Below are positions 17,589 through 26,669 of a DNA stretch of 64,000 bases, in pieces. The first letter of the stretch is position 1. Each line of letters starts with the position of its first letter. The stretch is from positions 124,001 through 188,000 of the forward strand of contig NZ_RHHB01000001.1 in assembly GCF_003710805.1 (NCBI RefSeq), written 5' to 3'. The position numbers were made by a program, and so were the translations under genes. The notes under the pieces are model-generated. The model worked only from the letters and a program-made list of their open reading frames with translations, made no database searches and was not told the origin of the DNA. This DNA is from Agromyces tardus (GTDB lineage Bacteria > Actinomycetota > Actinomycetes > Actinomycetales > Microbacteriaceae).

Positions 17589-18404
17589 TCATCGCTGCGC
17601 GGCGACCTCCTCCTGCGCCCACTGCTCGAAGGTGGTGGCCGGCCGGCCGAGCACGCGCTCGACGCCGTCGGAGAGGTAGGCGTCGCGGCCCGCGGCGATG
17701 CCGTCGAGCATGGCCATGCGCCACGTCACGTAGGTGCCGGGGGTGCCGGACGCGAGCAGGCGTCGCTCGTGCGTGTCGCGATCCTCCGCGACGTACTCCA
17801 CGGCCTCGCCGCGGGCGCCCGCGAGCACTGCGGCGGCCTCGTCGAAGCCGAGCGCGCGGGGGCCGGAGACCTCGATGACCTCGCCGGCCCACGCGTCGTC
17901 GACGAGCACGCGCGCCGCGGCGTCGGCGAGGTCGCGCACGTCGACGAACGGATGCCGCGCCGCGCCCACCGGCGCGTGGATGCGACCCTGCTCGGGCACG
18001 AACATCGCCTCGCTGAAGTTCTGGGCGAAGTGCGTCGGACGCAGGATCGTCCACGGGACACCGCTCTCGGTGAGGGCGCGCTCGGCGCGGGCGACGACCC
18101 CGTCGGGGAGGAACTCGACGCCGCGCGCCGAGAGCAGCACGACGCGTCGCACGCCGGCCCGGGCGGCCTCGGCGAGCAGGTCGCGCAGCAGGGGGCTCCA
18201 GTCGGTCGCGGAGCCGGGCCCGACGATGAAGATGCCCTCGACGTCCCGCACGGCGTCGGCGTAGGTGGCGGGGTCGCGCCAGTCGAACCGCACGTCGCCC
18301 GACGAGCGGCTGGCGATGCGGGCCGTGTGGCCCAGCGAGGAGAGACGGGTGCCGAGGCGGCGGCCGACCTTGCCGGTGCCGCCGAGGATGAGGAAGGTTG
18401 CCAT
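17589..18404 (-). CDS. NmrA-like NAD(P)-binding protein
   Basis: A 271-aa atypical SDR. It has the N-terminal GGTGKVGRR dinucleotide motif, then RIASRSS, and no Tyr-x3-Lys active site, as in NmrA/ergot-alkaloid-type or azoreductase-like quinone oxidoreductases. It is probably a redox sensor or an NADPH-dependent reductase. The complement of 18411-18416 reads TAGGCT, 6 nt before the ATG, giving a leaderless start divergent from the AraC gene. The two genes may form a regulator-target pair. Confidence 0.85.
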   Translation of the reverse strand: MATFLILGGTGKVGRRLGTRLSSLGHTARIASRSSGDVRFDWRDPATYADAVRDVEGIFIVGPGSATDWSPLLRDLLAEAARAGVRRVVLLSARGVEFLPDGVVARAERALTESGVPWTILRPTHFAQNFSEAMFVPEQGRIHAPVGAARHPFVDVRDLADAAARVLVDDAWAGEVIEVSGPRALGFDEAAAVLAGARGEAVEYVAEDRDTHERRLLASGTPGTYVTWRMAMLDGIAAGRDAYLSDGVERVLGRPATTFEQWAQEEVAAQR

Positions 18405-18484
18405 ACGGGCAGCCTACGAATGGGGATGCGACGAAAACACACGGATCATCTCGGGAACGTGCACGAGCGTCTACGATCGAGTGC

Positions 18485-19375
18485 ATGGATGCCCTGTCGG
18501 AGGTGCTGGCCCGGGCCCGGGCGCGGGGGTCGGTCTTCTCGGTGCTCGGTCGCGACGCGCCCTGGGGGCTCGGGTTCTCGGGGCGGCGCCCGCTCGTCGT
18601 GCACGTGCAGCTCCGCGGCGGCGGTGTGCTCGTGCGCGGCACGCGCTCCCGGCCGGTCGGCGAGGGCGACGTCGTGATGGTGCGGCACGGCGAGCCGTAC
18701 TCACTCGTGAGCGAGCACGGCGCGGCATCCGAGCCCATCGAGCTCGCCCGCGCCCGCGGATCCCACTCGATCGGCGACGACGTCGACGCCGTCGTGCTCT
18801 GCGGCGGCTACACGATCGAGGGCACTCCGGGCGGCGACCTGCTCGCGTCGCTGCCCGACGAGCTCGTCATCACGAGCGGCGAGCGCTCCGCCGGGCTCGG
18901 GCTGCTGTTCCGGGTGCTCGCCGCCGAGGCGGTGGGCGTCGCGCCCGGCCAGCAGGCGGTGCTCGACCGAGCGCTCGACCTCCTGCTCGTGCAGGCGCTG
19001 CGCGATGCGTTCTCGAGCGGCACGTGGGCGGCGCCCGGTTGGTACCGCGCGCTCGGCGATCCGTCGCTCGCCGCCGCGCTCGACGCCGTGCACGGCGCGC
19101 CCGAACGACCGTGGACCGTCGAGTCCATGGCGGAGGTCGCGCACCTGTCGCGTGCGGGCTTCGCGCGGCGGTTCGCGGCCGTCGTCGGCGAGACCCCCGC
19201 CGCGTACGTCACCCGGCTCCGCGTCGAGCGAGCCGAGGACCTGCTGCACGACACGTCCGAGACGGTCGCCGCCGTCGCCGCGGCGACGGGCTTCGCGTCG
19301 GAGTACTCGCTCGCCGCCGCGTTCAAGCGGCGTCATGGCGTGTCCCCGGGGCGCTGGCGCCGCAGGGCGGAGTGA
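18485..19375 (+). CDS. AraC-family transcriptional regulator (cupin_6 sensor)
   Basis: A 296-aa regulator with an N-terminal cupin sensor (PLVVHVQLRGGGVLVRG, GDVVMVRHGEPYSLV) and a C-terminal double HTH (SMAEVAHLSRAGFARRFAAVVGETPAAYVTRLRVERAEDLL, ATGFASEYSLAAAFKRRHGVSPGRWRR), listed here in parts no longer than the motifs themselves. The start is the ATG 7 nt after TACGAT (18472-18477), a leaderless arrangement. It is divergent from the NmrA-like gene, which it probably controls. Confidence 0.9.
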   Translation: MDALSEVLARARARGSVFSVLGRDAPWGLGFSGRRPLVVHVQLRGGGVLVRGTRSRPVGEGDVVMVRHGEPYSLVSEHGAASEPIELARARGSHSIGDDVDAVVLCGGYTIEGTPGGDLLASLPDELVITSGERSAGLGLLFRVLAAEAVGVAPGQQAVLDRALDLLLVQALRDAFSSGTWAAPGWYRALGDPSLAAALDAVHGAPERPWTVESMAEVAHLSRAGFARRFAAVVGETPAAYVTRLRVERAEDLLHDTSETVAAVAAATGFASEYSLAAAFKRRHGVSPGRWRRRAE

Positions 19376-19401
19376 GGCGGGGGCGCAGCCTCGGCGCGCG
19401 A

Positions 19402-20475
19402 TCAGGTCACCCCGACGGCGCCGTCGATCGCGGCGGTCCGGTTCTCCTTGCCGGTGAACGACTTCCGGTCGGCGGCGAGGGTGATCTCGTCGACGCTCCC
19501 CGACTCCCACACGATCACGATACGGTCGGCCGTCGTGCCCGCGAACCAGTGGCCGCTGCCGCGCGGTGCCCCCGGAGCACCCGCGCCTGCGGGCTTCTTC
19601 GAGACCCACCGGCAGCCGCCGCCCGCGAGGAGGAAGTAGTAGTACGTCGAGGCGCCCATCGTGACGGTCCACCAGCCGGCGAGCGCCGTCAGCGTGCCGA
19701 GCGCGGGGTCGTCGTGGCTGAAGTGCAGCAGGCTCACGAACGGATGCTCCGTGGTCGTGCGGATCTGCCACGTGCCCTGCCCCGGCAGGTCGGGGTGGTC
19801 GAGCGTCGAGTGGCACGTCATCCGCGCGTCGCCCGTGGTCGAGTCGACGGTGACCAGCATGCCGGCGTGGCCGTGGCGCCCGCCCGCGGCGAAGGTGAGC
19901 ACGTCGCCCGGCTTGATGACGTGCGCGAGGGCCGAGAAGACGAGTTCGACGGCGGTGCGCCCCGCCATGTTCGTGAGGCGCTTCACCTGCGTGGCCGGGC
20001 GTTCCGAGAGCAGGTTGTAGAGCTGCTGCGCGCCGCGGGTCGGCCAGACCTGACCGGGCGACGACGGTCCGAGATAGGTCGCGCCCCCCGCGACCAGGCA
20101 GTGCGAGACGTAGGCGGTGCAGTCGTTGAGGCCGCCGTCGCTGCCGGGCACCCCGGCCGTTCCGTACCAATCGTGGGCGAGGAATCGATCGGAGGCCGGG
20201 ATGTCGGCCTCGAAGAACTTGGTGCCCGCGTGCGCCGGGGCCACGAAGTACAGGCCGTCGGCCTCGCCGGTGGCCCCCGTGCTGACATCGGTCGCCTGCT
20301 TCCGCAGGAAGACGGGAACCCAGTCCGACTTGATGTGCTTCTTCGCGAGCAGTGAGGCCTTCAGCGTGACGACGTTGATCGCGAAGCTCTTCGCCCAGAC
20401 GCGGTCGTCGTCGGTCGGCCGGTACCACCGATCCTTCGCGTAGGCGACCGCGTCGGCGCGTTTCATCGCGGCCAT
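19402..20475 (-). CDS. Amidase-fold (NlpC/P60-CHAP-like) protein of an unknown three-gene unit
   Basis: A 357-aa protein with a papain-like amidase core. A candidate nucleophile is Cys119 in LNDCTAYVSHCL. A candidate His is His201 or His203 in GDVLTFAAGGRHGHAGMLV, which resembles the GDxxxF...GHxGIV motif of this fold (Amidase_6 type). A C-terminal part of about 80 residues, after a Gly/Ala-rich linker near 310, looks like a small ligand-binding domain. There is no signal peptide. It is the last gene of a tight leftward unit, 7 nt after the 323-aa protein's stop. Peptidoglycan or isopeptide hydrolysis is possible but not shown. Confidence 0.75.
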   Translation of the reverse strand: MAAMKRADAVAYAKDRWYRPTDDDRVWAKSFAINVVTLKASLLAKKHIKSDWVPVFLRKQATDVSTGATGEADGLYFVAPAHAGTKFFEADIPASDRFLAHDWYGTAGVPGSDGGLNDCTAYVSHCLVAGGATYLGPSSPGQVWPTRGAQQLYNLLSERPATQVKRLTNMAGRTAVELVFSALAHVIKPGDVLTFAAGGRHGHAGMLVTVDSTTGDARMTCHSTLDHPDLPGQGTWQIRTTTEHPFVSLLHFSHDDPALGTLTALAGWWTVTMGASTYYYFLLAGGGCRWVSKKPAGAGAPGAPRGSGHWFAGTTADRIVIVWESGSVDEITLAADRKSFTGKENRTAAIDGAVGVT

Positions 20476-20482
20476 GGGCGTC

Positions 20483-21454
20483 TCACGCGCCGCCGTCGAC
20501 GAACTCGGTGCCGTTCCAGACCTGGTCCACCCGTTGTGCGAACGAGGAGTCGGCGATCGACTCGGCCGGGTAGAGCAGCTCGAGCTCGTCCCGCAGGCGC
20601 GTGACCCCCGGCACGAGCCCGGCGACGCATGAGAGCTGGGCCCACGCGAGGTCGGACCGGGACGCCGGTGCGGCGGCGACGGAGCTCAGCCAGCCGTTCG
20701 CGGCGAGGAGCGGCGCCACCCCCACGAGCTTCACGAGTCCGAGCTGCACGGTGACGGGGGCGCCGGTCGCGGCGTCGAACGCCACCGCCTCGGCGTCGAC
20801 GTCGGCGAGCGCCGCCGTGGGCGCTGCCGCGGCATCCGGTCGCGCCATCACGGCGAGAGCGGGCAGCCCGTCGAGGTCGCGCGCGACCACGATGCTGTCG
20901 GTCGCGGGATCGGAAAGGGCCGCGGTCGGCAGCACGTGCAGTCGTCGGCCCAGCACGGTGAGCGGGTCGGACGAACCGAGGAGGGTCGGCGGCACCGGCG
21001 GCGCCCACAGCGGCAGCACAGCGCCGTACGCGTGCAGGGCCGTCTTCGCCGCGATGATGCCGGTCGCGAGATCCGCCCGCACCAGCACGTTCGTCGGGGC
21101 CGTGACGGCGGCCGCGCCCGCAGGCCGGTCGTTCTCGACGGTCGTGTACGTGAGCGGCGGCGCCGTTCCTGCGAACGATCGGGCGGACGCGCTCGCGATG
21201 CCGAGGGCGCCGGCGAGCACGTCGGGGATCGCGCGCCGCTGGCCGACCGTCTCGAGCATGTTGAGGTAGCCGCCCACCTCCGTGATGTTCTTGGGCGCCG
21301 GCAGCCGCGAGGGGATGACGTCCCCGTCGAGGGCGAGGCGGCGCAGCAGCAGCGCCTGCGCTTCGGCGACTCCCGGACCCGACGCGGTCTGGATCACCGA
21401 GATGAGCGCATCGAGTGCGCGGTCCTCGGCGCTTTCGGCTGGTGTTTCGGCCAT
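20483..21454 (-). CDS. Ala-rich hypothetical protein, 323 aa
   Basis: I do not recognise this family. The first 55 residues look helical (ESAEDRALDALISVIQ, VAEAQALLLRRLAL) and the rest is a beta-rich Ala/Thr/Val/Pro protein ending VWNGTEFVDGGA. That end resembles the closing turn of small repeat modules. There is no signal peptide or membrane helix. It sits between the giant protein (9-nt gap) and the amidase-fold protein (7-nt gap), so the three are almost certainly made together and may form a complex. Confidence 0.7.
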   Translation of the reverse strand: MAETPAESAEDRALDALISVIQTASGPGVAEAQALLLRRLALDGDVIPSRLPAPKNITEVGGYLNMLETVGQRRAIPDVLAGALGIASASARSFAGTAPPLTYTTVENDRPAGAAAVTAPTNVLVRADLATGIIAAKTALHAYGAVLPLWAPPVPPTLLGSSDPLTVLGRRLHVLPTAALSDPATDSIVVARDLDGLPALAVMARPDAAAAPTAALADVDAEAVAFDAATGAPVTVQLGLVKLVGVAPLLAANGWLSSVAAAPASRSDLAWAQLSCVAGLVPGVTRLRDELELLYPAESIADSSFAQRVDQVWNGTEFVDGGA

Positions 21455-21463
21455 GGCGGGCTC

Positions 21464-24400
21464 CTACGCGTCGATCGTGAACTTCGACTTGGTGGACGCC
21501 GTGCTGACGCCCTTCGGGGTCGTGACGAGCACGTCGACCGCACCGGGAGGCACTCCCGGCGGCACGTCGCCCTCGATCCGGGTGTCGTCGACGACCTTGA
21601 GGTTGCCGAGGGGCTTGCCGCCCACGGTCGCCTTGGTCGCCCCCGTGAGTTTCGTGCCGATGACCGCGAGCTTGTCCCCGGCCTTGCCGTGCGTGGGCGT
21701 GAGCTCGCTGACGGTGGGCGCGTCGGCGGTCTGGGCGGGCTTGTCGTCCTCCTTGGGCTTCGTGTCGCCGCCGCCCTTGCCGGCCTTCGCGTTGATGACG
21801 TTCGGGATCGAGTCCATCGCCTTCGTCGCCATCGCCTGCGCACCCGCGAGGGCATCCTTGCGTGCGGATTCGGCCGTCGAGAGCGTCGCCTTGAGCAGGT
21901 CCGCGAGGGCGGACGATCCGGTGAGGGATGCCACGTCGAAGCCCTTGGCCGCGGCCCCTGCCTTCACGAGCTCGGCGAGCAGCCCGAAGTCGCCCGCCGG
22001 GCCCGCAGTGCTGAAGTTCTGGATCGCCGGTGCGACGGTGGTCAGCGCCGACGGCGCCTGGAGCCCCTGGGTGAGCGACGAGGCCGGCACGGTGACGCCC
22101 TCGATGGGGCTGGCCTCCTCCGTCGGGGAGTCCTGCCAGTTCCAGAACCGCGTGAGGTCGATCTTCTCCGCCGACGGGCAGTGACCGAGTACGGCCTCGC
22201 CGAGCACGCCGCGCGTGGGCAGTGCGATGGTCGAGACGGGCGGGGAGAAGCCGGTCGTGTGGTACCTCGTCAGGGCGTCCTGGACCGATGCCGTCGTGAA
22301 CTCGACGCCGTCGACCTCCTTGCGCTTCGCGACCAGCGGCGCGGGGATCATGAACGGCAGCACCATCGAGTTGCCGTAGAACCCGAGCAGTTCATTGGCC
22401 ACGCAGGCGAGCAGGGGGATGGTCTGGCTGTCGTCGGCGACGCCGTCGGCGGTGCCGATCGTGTAGCCCTCGAGCAGCATCACGCGCTCCTCGGGGGTCA
22501 GCGACATCCAGATCGCCTTCGAGTAGCTGACGGTGTTGGCGATCGCGTGCTGCAGCGCCTTCTCGATCTCGAGGATCGACGAGTACCGCAGTTCGGGAGG
22601 GAGCTGCGTCGCGGCGAAGGGCAGCGGGGCCGTACCGAACTCCCCGCCGCCGAGGTACTCGTCGAGGTACATGTCGCCAGCGGGGATCGCCTCGTTCAGC
22701 GACTTGGACGGCTCGGCGAGCGCCGCGCGCACGCGCACGAGGTTGGCGCCGCCGACCTCGGCCTCGAGGCGCTCGGGGGTCAGCACCACGTCGTGCGCGG
22801 GGGTCGCGGAGGCGACGAGCTTGTCGATGATGCCGTCGAAACCCGAGAATCCCGTCGCCTTCAGGCGGGCGATCTCGGAGCTCGCGGTCGAAGGGAAGTG
22901 GTACCGGATGTCGCGGAACTGGCGGCTGACCTCGATCCCCACGACGTCGGTGCGGGCGAGCCATTCGGGCAGCGCGACGCTGCGGCTGATCACGGAGGGC
23001 GCGCCGTCCCGCCGCCGCCGCAGGAACGCGATGAGCTCGGCCTCCGAGGCGAACGCCTGCGAGGCGTCCGACGACGACGGGAGTCCGTCGATGCCGCCCG
23101 TCGGAACGGGGTACGGCCCGAGGCGCCGGCCGCCGGTCGCGAGCAGGGTGACCCGCACATCCTCGTAGGGCAGGAACGTGCCCTGCAGGTGGACGGTGAC
23201 GATGTTCGTCGCCGAGTCGGTGGGCGCCTGCACGGTCGCGCGGGGGTCGGCCGCGAACTCCTCGAGCATCGCGAGGCCCTTGCGGTAGGGTCGTTCGATC
23301 ACGCGACGCAGGGTGTCGGCGTAGTTGAGGAGCTGCGAGTAGCGCCGCAGCACGTCGGAGCGCGAGAGCGCGGCATCCGACAGCGCGATGGGCTCGCCGG
23401 GCGGCAGGAAGCGCACCGGGTCGAGGGGCACGAAGCAGACGAGCGAGACCCCCTCGACGGTCGAGCGCACGTCGAACATGCGCAGCACCTCCCAGTACTG
23501 CATCGTCAGGGCGTGCGTGCGGTTGTGGTTCGCGATGACCTTCGTCACGACCTCGTTGCGCTCGGAGGCCGAGGCGAGGCGCATGCCCATGCGCTGCAGG
23601 CTGCGTGTCGAGCTCGCCGATCGTTCCACCGAGGAGTGCGACGCCTGCGCGGCGGTCGACGTGTAATTGCGCACCCCGCTCATCCAGTTGTTGGTCGAGC
23701 CGTTGCTGTTGGCGCTGCCGCCCCCGCCGGCGGCGCCGCCGCCGATGGCGATGGGGCCGAGCGCGAAGCCGATGCCGCCCGCCGCGCCCCACGACGACGA
23801 CTCGGACTCGGTGTGGAACGAACTGCCGCCCTCGGCCTTCTCGCGCATGCCCGACTCGAAGGTCGCGCGGGTCGAGGCGTCGTCGCGCTCGCCGAAGGCC
23901 ATCGTCTCGCGGGCCTCGAGGCGCTCGGTGTCGGTCACGGAGCTCGTGGCGCGCCGGTCGACGATCGCGATTCGCTGCTGCTCGCCGGGGGCCAGGGGGA
24001 GCGAGTAGACGAGGTCACCCAATGAGAGGCCCATCGGGGTCCAGCGCTGTGCCATGTGCACGATGTAGCCGAGGCCGAGCGTGCCGGCGATCGGCACGGT
24101 CGACGCGGCGCTGCCCCGGCCGCCTGGCGTGATGCCCGCGACGCCGTCGCGGAACGCGTCGACGCTCACGGGCTGATCGATCGGAAGCCGCTCCGCATGC
24201 GAATACGGGTGGTTCTCCTTGCCGAGCGTCGCGAGGAAGGCCGCTGAGACCAGGACCGTACGGTTCCCGCGCTTCAGCTGCACTGCGAGTGCGCCGACGC
24301 TCGGTCGCGGCTCGACGAGCCGCACGAGCACGCCGTACGGGAAGCGGTCGAAGGACATGTCGCTTCGGAAGACCTGGGTGCAGACGTCGGCGCCGAGCTC

Positions 24401-25057
24401 GAGCGCGGGCTGCGCGCCCGTGGCGGTCGGGGGCGCTCCGGACTCGCCCGGTGTCGCGAGCCCGGTGACGATGTCGGCGAGTTGCGCGACGACGGGGATC
24501 GGGAGCGGGTCGAGCGCGGCGGGCAGGGCGATGACGCCGACCGAGCCGGTGCCGTCGATGTCGGCGAGCTTCACCTCGAGGTCGGTGCTCTTCGTCGCGC
24601 CGACCACGCGCAGCACGATCGACGCGAGGCCGGTGATCGTGCGCACCTCCTCGGGCACGCGGATCGCGAACGAACCGTCGTCGCCCGTGATGGACGACCC
24701 CGGTCCGGCCCCGCTCGGGAACGGCTCGGCGATCGAGACGCGCAGCCGCTTCGCGGGCAGGCTCGCAGGATCGACGACCTGGCCGGTGAGCTGGCCGGGC
24801 AGGGTCGTCGTGCGCAACGTGCCGATGTCGAACGAGGGATCCCTGATGAGCTCGCCGAGGCGGTCGGAGAAGTGGGTCGCCGCGAGCACCCGGCTCTCGG
24901 CCACGCTCGCTGCGAGCGCGTCGTTGGACTTCAGGAGGCGGATGGTGTCGGCGTCGAGCGGATCGAGCCGCGGAGTGGCACCGCGGAGGAACGGCGAGAC
25001 CTTGTCGTCGATCTCGATGAGCGGACGGGACAGGCCTTCGGCAGGCAATCTCGACAT
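21464..25057 (-). CDS. Giant multidomain protein (about 1197 aa) with CarboxypepD_reg-like and IPT/TIG-like domains
   Basis: I do not know the overall family. A carboxypeptidase-regulatory-like Ig fold (GQLTGQVVDP... DDGSFAIRVPEEV) lies at about 88-175. Residues 325-420 carry YSLPLAPGEQQRIAIVDR and a charged helical stretch. A Gly/Ala/Ser/Asn-rich hydrophobic segment is at 420-455, and a helical part with IANHNRTHALTMQYWEVLR is at about 508-526. Residues 1030-1090 are an Ala/Lys-rich helix and linker. The C-terminal 85 residues are an IPT/TIG-like Ig domain (VSELTPTHGKAGDKLAVIGT). There is no Sec signal. The start is ATG 25057; GTG 25063 is 7 nt from a GGGGGG site and is nearly as good. Confidence 0.8.
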   Translation of the reverse strand: MSRLPAEGLSRPLIEIDDKVSPFLRGATPRLDPLDADTIRLLKSNDALAASVAESRVLAATHFSDRLGELIRDPSFDIGTLRTTTLPGQLTGQVVDPASLPAKRLRVSIAEPFPSGAGPGSSITGDDGSFAIRVPEEVRTITGLASIVLRVVGATKSTDLEVKLADIDGTGSVGVIALPAALDPLPIPVVAQLADIVTGLATPGESGAPPTATGAQPALELGADVCTQVFRSDMSFDRFPYGVLVRLVEPRPSVGALAVQLKRGNRTVLVSAAFLATLGKENHPYSHAERLPIDQPVSVDAFRDGVAGITPGGRGSAASTVPIAGTLGLGYIVHMAQRWTPMGLSLGDLVYSLPLAPGEQQRIAIVDRRATSSVTDTERLEARETMAFGERDDASTRATFESGMREKAEGGSSFHTESESSSWGAAGGIGFALGPIAIGGGAAGGGGSANSNGSTNNWMSGVRNYTSTAAQASHSSVERSASSTRSLQRMGMRLASASERNEVVTKVIANHNRTHALTMQYWEVLRMFDVRSTVEGVSLVCFVPLDPVRFLPPGEPIALSDAALSRSDVLRRYSQLLNYADTLRRVIERPYRKGLAMLEEFAADPRATVQAPTDSATNIVTVHLQGTFLPYEDVRVTLLATGGRRLGPYPVPTGGIDGLPSSSDASQAFASEAELIAFLRRRRDGAPSVISRSVALPEWLARTDVVGIEVSRQFRDIRYHFPSTASSEIARLKATGFSGFDGIIDKLVASATPAHDVVLTPERLEAEVGGANLVRVRAALAEPSKSLNEAIPAGDMYLDEYLGGGEFGTAPLPFAATQLPPELRYSSILEIEKALQHAIANTVSYSKAIWMSLTPEERVMLLEGYTIGTADGVADDSQTIPLLACVANELLGFYGNSMVLPFMIPAPLVAKRKEVDGVEFTTASVQDALTRYHTTGFSPPVSTIALPTRGVLGEAVLGHCPSAEKIDLTRFWNWQDSPTEEASPIEGVTVPASSLTQGLQAPSALTTVAPAIQNFSTAGPAGDFGLLAELVKAGAAAKGFDVASLTGSSALADLLKATLSTAESARKDALAGAQAMATKAMDSIPNVINAKAGKGGGDTKPKEDDKPAQTADAPTVSELTPTHGKAGDKLAVIGTKLTGATKATVGGKPLGNLKVVDDTRIEGDVPPGVPPGAVDVLVTTPKGVSTASTKSKFTIDA

Positions 25058-25096
25058 GGCCACGTGCAATCCCCCCAGAATGCCGATGGGCGATCG

Positions 25097-25154
25097 GTGA
25101 GCAGCGGGACCCGAGATCACGTCAGACACCCAAAAGTGAGCAGTGCTCACGATA
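25097..25154 (-). promoter_or_regulatory. Candidate promoter/operator of the three-gene unit
   Basis: GTGAGC-AGT-GCTCAC at 25136-25150 is a perfect inverted repeat. Its 8-mer GTGAGCAG recurs at 25097-25104. On the minus strand TATCGT (complement of 25149-25154) overlaps the repeat and could be the -10. The interval between the transporter stop and the giant gene (221 nt) holds these sites and the hairpin at 25215. Confidence 0.4.
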
Positions 25155-25214
25155 GACCCGGGTGGGAGGCGCGGCAAGGGCTGTCCGGGCCCGAAACGGG
25201 GGACAACACGGCGA

Positions 25215-25241
25215 GGGGGCCGGATGCGGCATCCGGCCCCC
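25215..25241 (-). terminator. Hairpin after the MHS transporter gene
   Basis: GGGGGCCGGAT (25215-25225) pairs perfectly with ATCCGGCCCCC (25231-25241) around GCGGC. It lies 38 nt beyond the transporter's stop and separates it from the three-gene unit. It contains one exact copy of the dispersed 10-mer GCGGCATCCG (25226-25235) overlapping an inverted partial copy. Confidence 0.65.
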
Positions 25242-25278
25242 CGTGGCGTGCGCAGCCCCCGACCGCGCACGCCGCCCC

Positions 25279-26601
25279 CTACACGTGCAGGTCGACGCCC
25301 TTCGTCTCCTTGACCATCGACACGCCCGCGAGCGAGACCAGCGCGGCGATGGCGATGTACACGCCGATCGTCCACGAGTTGCCCGTCGCGGCGAGCAGCG
25401 CCTCGGCGATCATCGGGGCGAACGCGCCGCCGAGGATCGCGCCGAGCGCGTAGCCGATCGACACGCCCGAGTAGCGCACGTTCGCCGGGAACATCTCGGC
25501 GTAGAGGGATGCCTGCGGGCCGTACGAGAGGCCGAGGCCGATGGTCATCACGAAGAGGGCGACGAAGTACCAGACGATGTCGCCCGTGTCGATGAGGAAC
25601 CACATGGGCACGGCCCACAGCGCGAGGAACGTGTAGCCGATCTGGAACGTGCGCACGCGTCCGATCCGGTCGGAGATGCGGCCGCCCAGCATCGTGAACC
25701 CGAGCCAGCCGAACGATGCGAGCACGGTGGCGAGCAGGACCGCCGGGCGGTCCATGCCGAGCACCGTCACCGCGTAGGTGGCGAAGAACGCGATGAGCAG
25801 GTAGCCGGCCGCGTTGTTGCCGATGAAGATGATCGCCGTGAGCACGACGTTCTTCGTGTTGTGGCGGAACAGCTGGCGGAGCGGAGCCGACGACTCCTTC
25901 TGGCGGCGCTGCAGGTCCTGGAAGACCGGGCTCTCCTCGACGGCGCGACGGATCGCGTAGCCGACGACGATGAGCACGATCGAGAGGATGAACGGGATGC
26001 GCCAGCCCCAGGCGAGGAAGTCCTCCTGCGACATCGACGAGGTGATGACCCAGAGCGTGAAGGTCGCGAGGATCATGCCGACCGGCACGCCGATCTGCGG
26101 GAACGCGCCGAAGAAGCCGCGCTTGGCGTTCGGGGCGTGCTCGACGGCCATGAGCGCCGCGCCGCCCCACTCGCCGCCTGCCGAGAAGCCCTGCAGGATG
26201 CGGAGCAGGATCAGCAGGATCGGGGCGGCGATGCCGATCGCCGCGTACGTCGGCAGGAAGCCGATGAGCGAGGTCGAGACGCCCATCATCACGAGCGTGA
26301 AGACGAGCATCCGCTTGCGGCCGAGCTTGTCGCCGAGGTAGCCGGCGACCACGGCGCCGAGCGGGCGGAACAGGAACGAGATGCCGATCGTCGCGAAGGC
26401 GAGGATCTGCGCGAGCGCCGGGTTGGACTCGGCCACCGGGGCGAGGAACAGGGGCGCGAGCACGAGGCCGGCCGCCTGGGCGTAGATGAAGAAGTCGTAC
26501 CACTCGATCGAGGTGCCGACCAGGGTGCTTGCGAGGACCTTGCGCTCCTCCTTGGGCATCCGGCCGGTGCGCTCGGCTTGTTCATGGATGGTTGACGTCA
26601 T
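25279..26601 (-). CDS. MFS transporter, metabolite:H+ symporter (MHS) family
   Basis: A 440-aa transporter with 12 membrane segments and MHS hallmarks: GTSIEWYDFFIY in TM1, GYLGDKLGRKR between TM2 and TM3, RILQGFSAGGEWGGAALM in TM4-5, and a second loop GRISDRIGR. Family members such as ShiA, KgtP and PcaT import organic acids by proton symport. It is divergent from a flavin monooxygenase operon, so an aromatic or carboxylic substrate is plausible. A TetR-type palindrome lies 49 nt upstream of the start. Confidence 0.9.
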   Translation of the reverse strand: MTSTIHEQAERTGRMPKEERKVLASTLVGTSIEWYDFFIYAQAAGLVLAPLFLAPVAESNPALAQILAFATIGISFLFRPLGAVVAGYLGDKLGRKRMLVFTLVMMGVSTSLIGFLPTYAAIGIAAPILLILLRILQGFSAGGEWGGAALMAVEHAPNAKRGFFGAFPQIGVPVGMILATFTLWVITSSMSQEDFLAWGWRIPFILSIVLIVVGYAIRRAVEESPVFQDLQRRQKESSAPLRQLFRHNTKNVVLTAIIFIGNNAAGYLLIAFFATYAVTVLGMDRPAVLLATVLASFGWLGFTMLGGRISDRIGRVRTFQIGYTFLALWAVPMWFLIDTGDIVWYFVALFVMTIGLGLSYGPQASLYAEMFPANVRYSGVSIGYALGAILGGAFAPMIAEALLAATGNSWTIGVYIAIAALVSLAGVSMVKETKGVDLHV

Positions 26602-26649
26602 GCGAACTCCGTTGTTCTCGCGTGGGGATTCGGCGGGGGAGCGCCTTTA

Positions 26650-26669
26650 CTGACCGATCGTTCGGTCAG
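26650..26669. promoter_or_regulatory. TetR-type palindromic operator
   Basis: CTGACCGATCGTTCGGTCAG matches its own reverse complement at 18 of 20 positions (arms CTGACCGA and TCGGTCAG). It has the ACCGA-N-CG-N-TCGGT pattern common for TetR-family sites. It lies 49 nt before the MHS transporter start and 148 nt before the monooxygenase. No tetR gene is within the window. Confidence 0.55.

Noticed and set aside
20936-24025. A 1029-residue open frame on the plus strand opposite the giant gene
   Set aside because: Composition is Arg/Gly/Val/Asp typical of GC-rich antisense frames, with no motif; the minus-strand frame has recognisable domains.
25058-26503. The giant-protein frame is open upstream to 26503, giving 1679 residues
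   Set aside because: The upstream part is Arg/Pro/Ala-rich shadow sequence of the MHS transporter gene, which is real in another frame of the same strand; the giant protein starts at 25057 or 25063.
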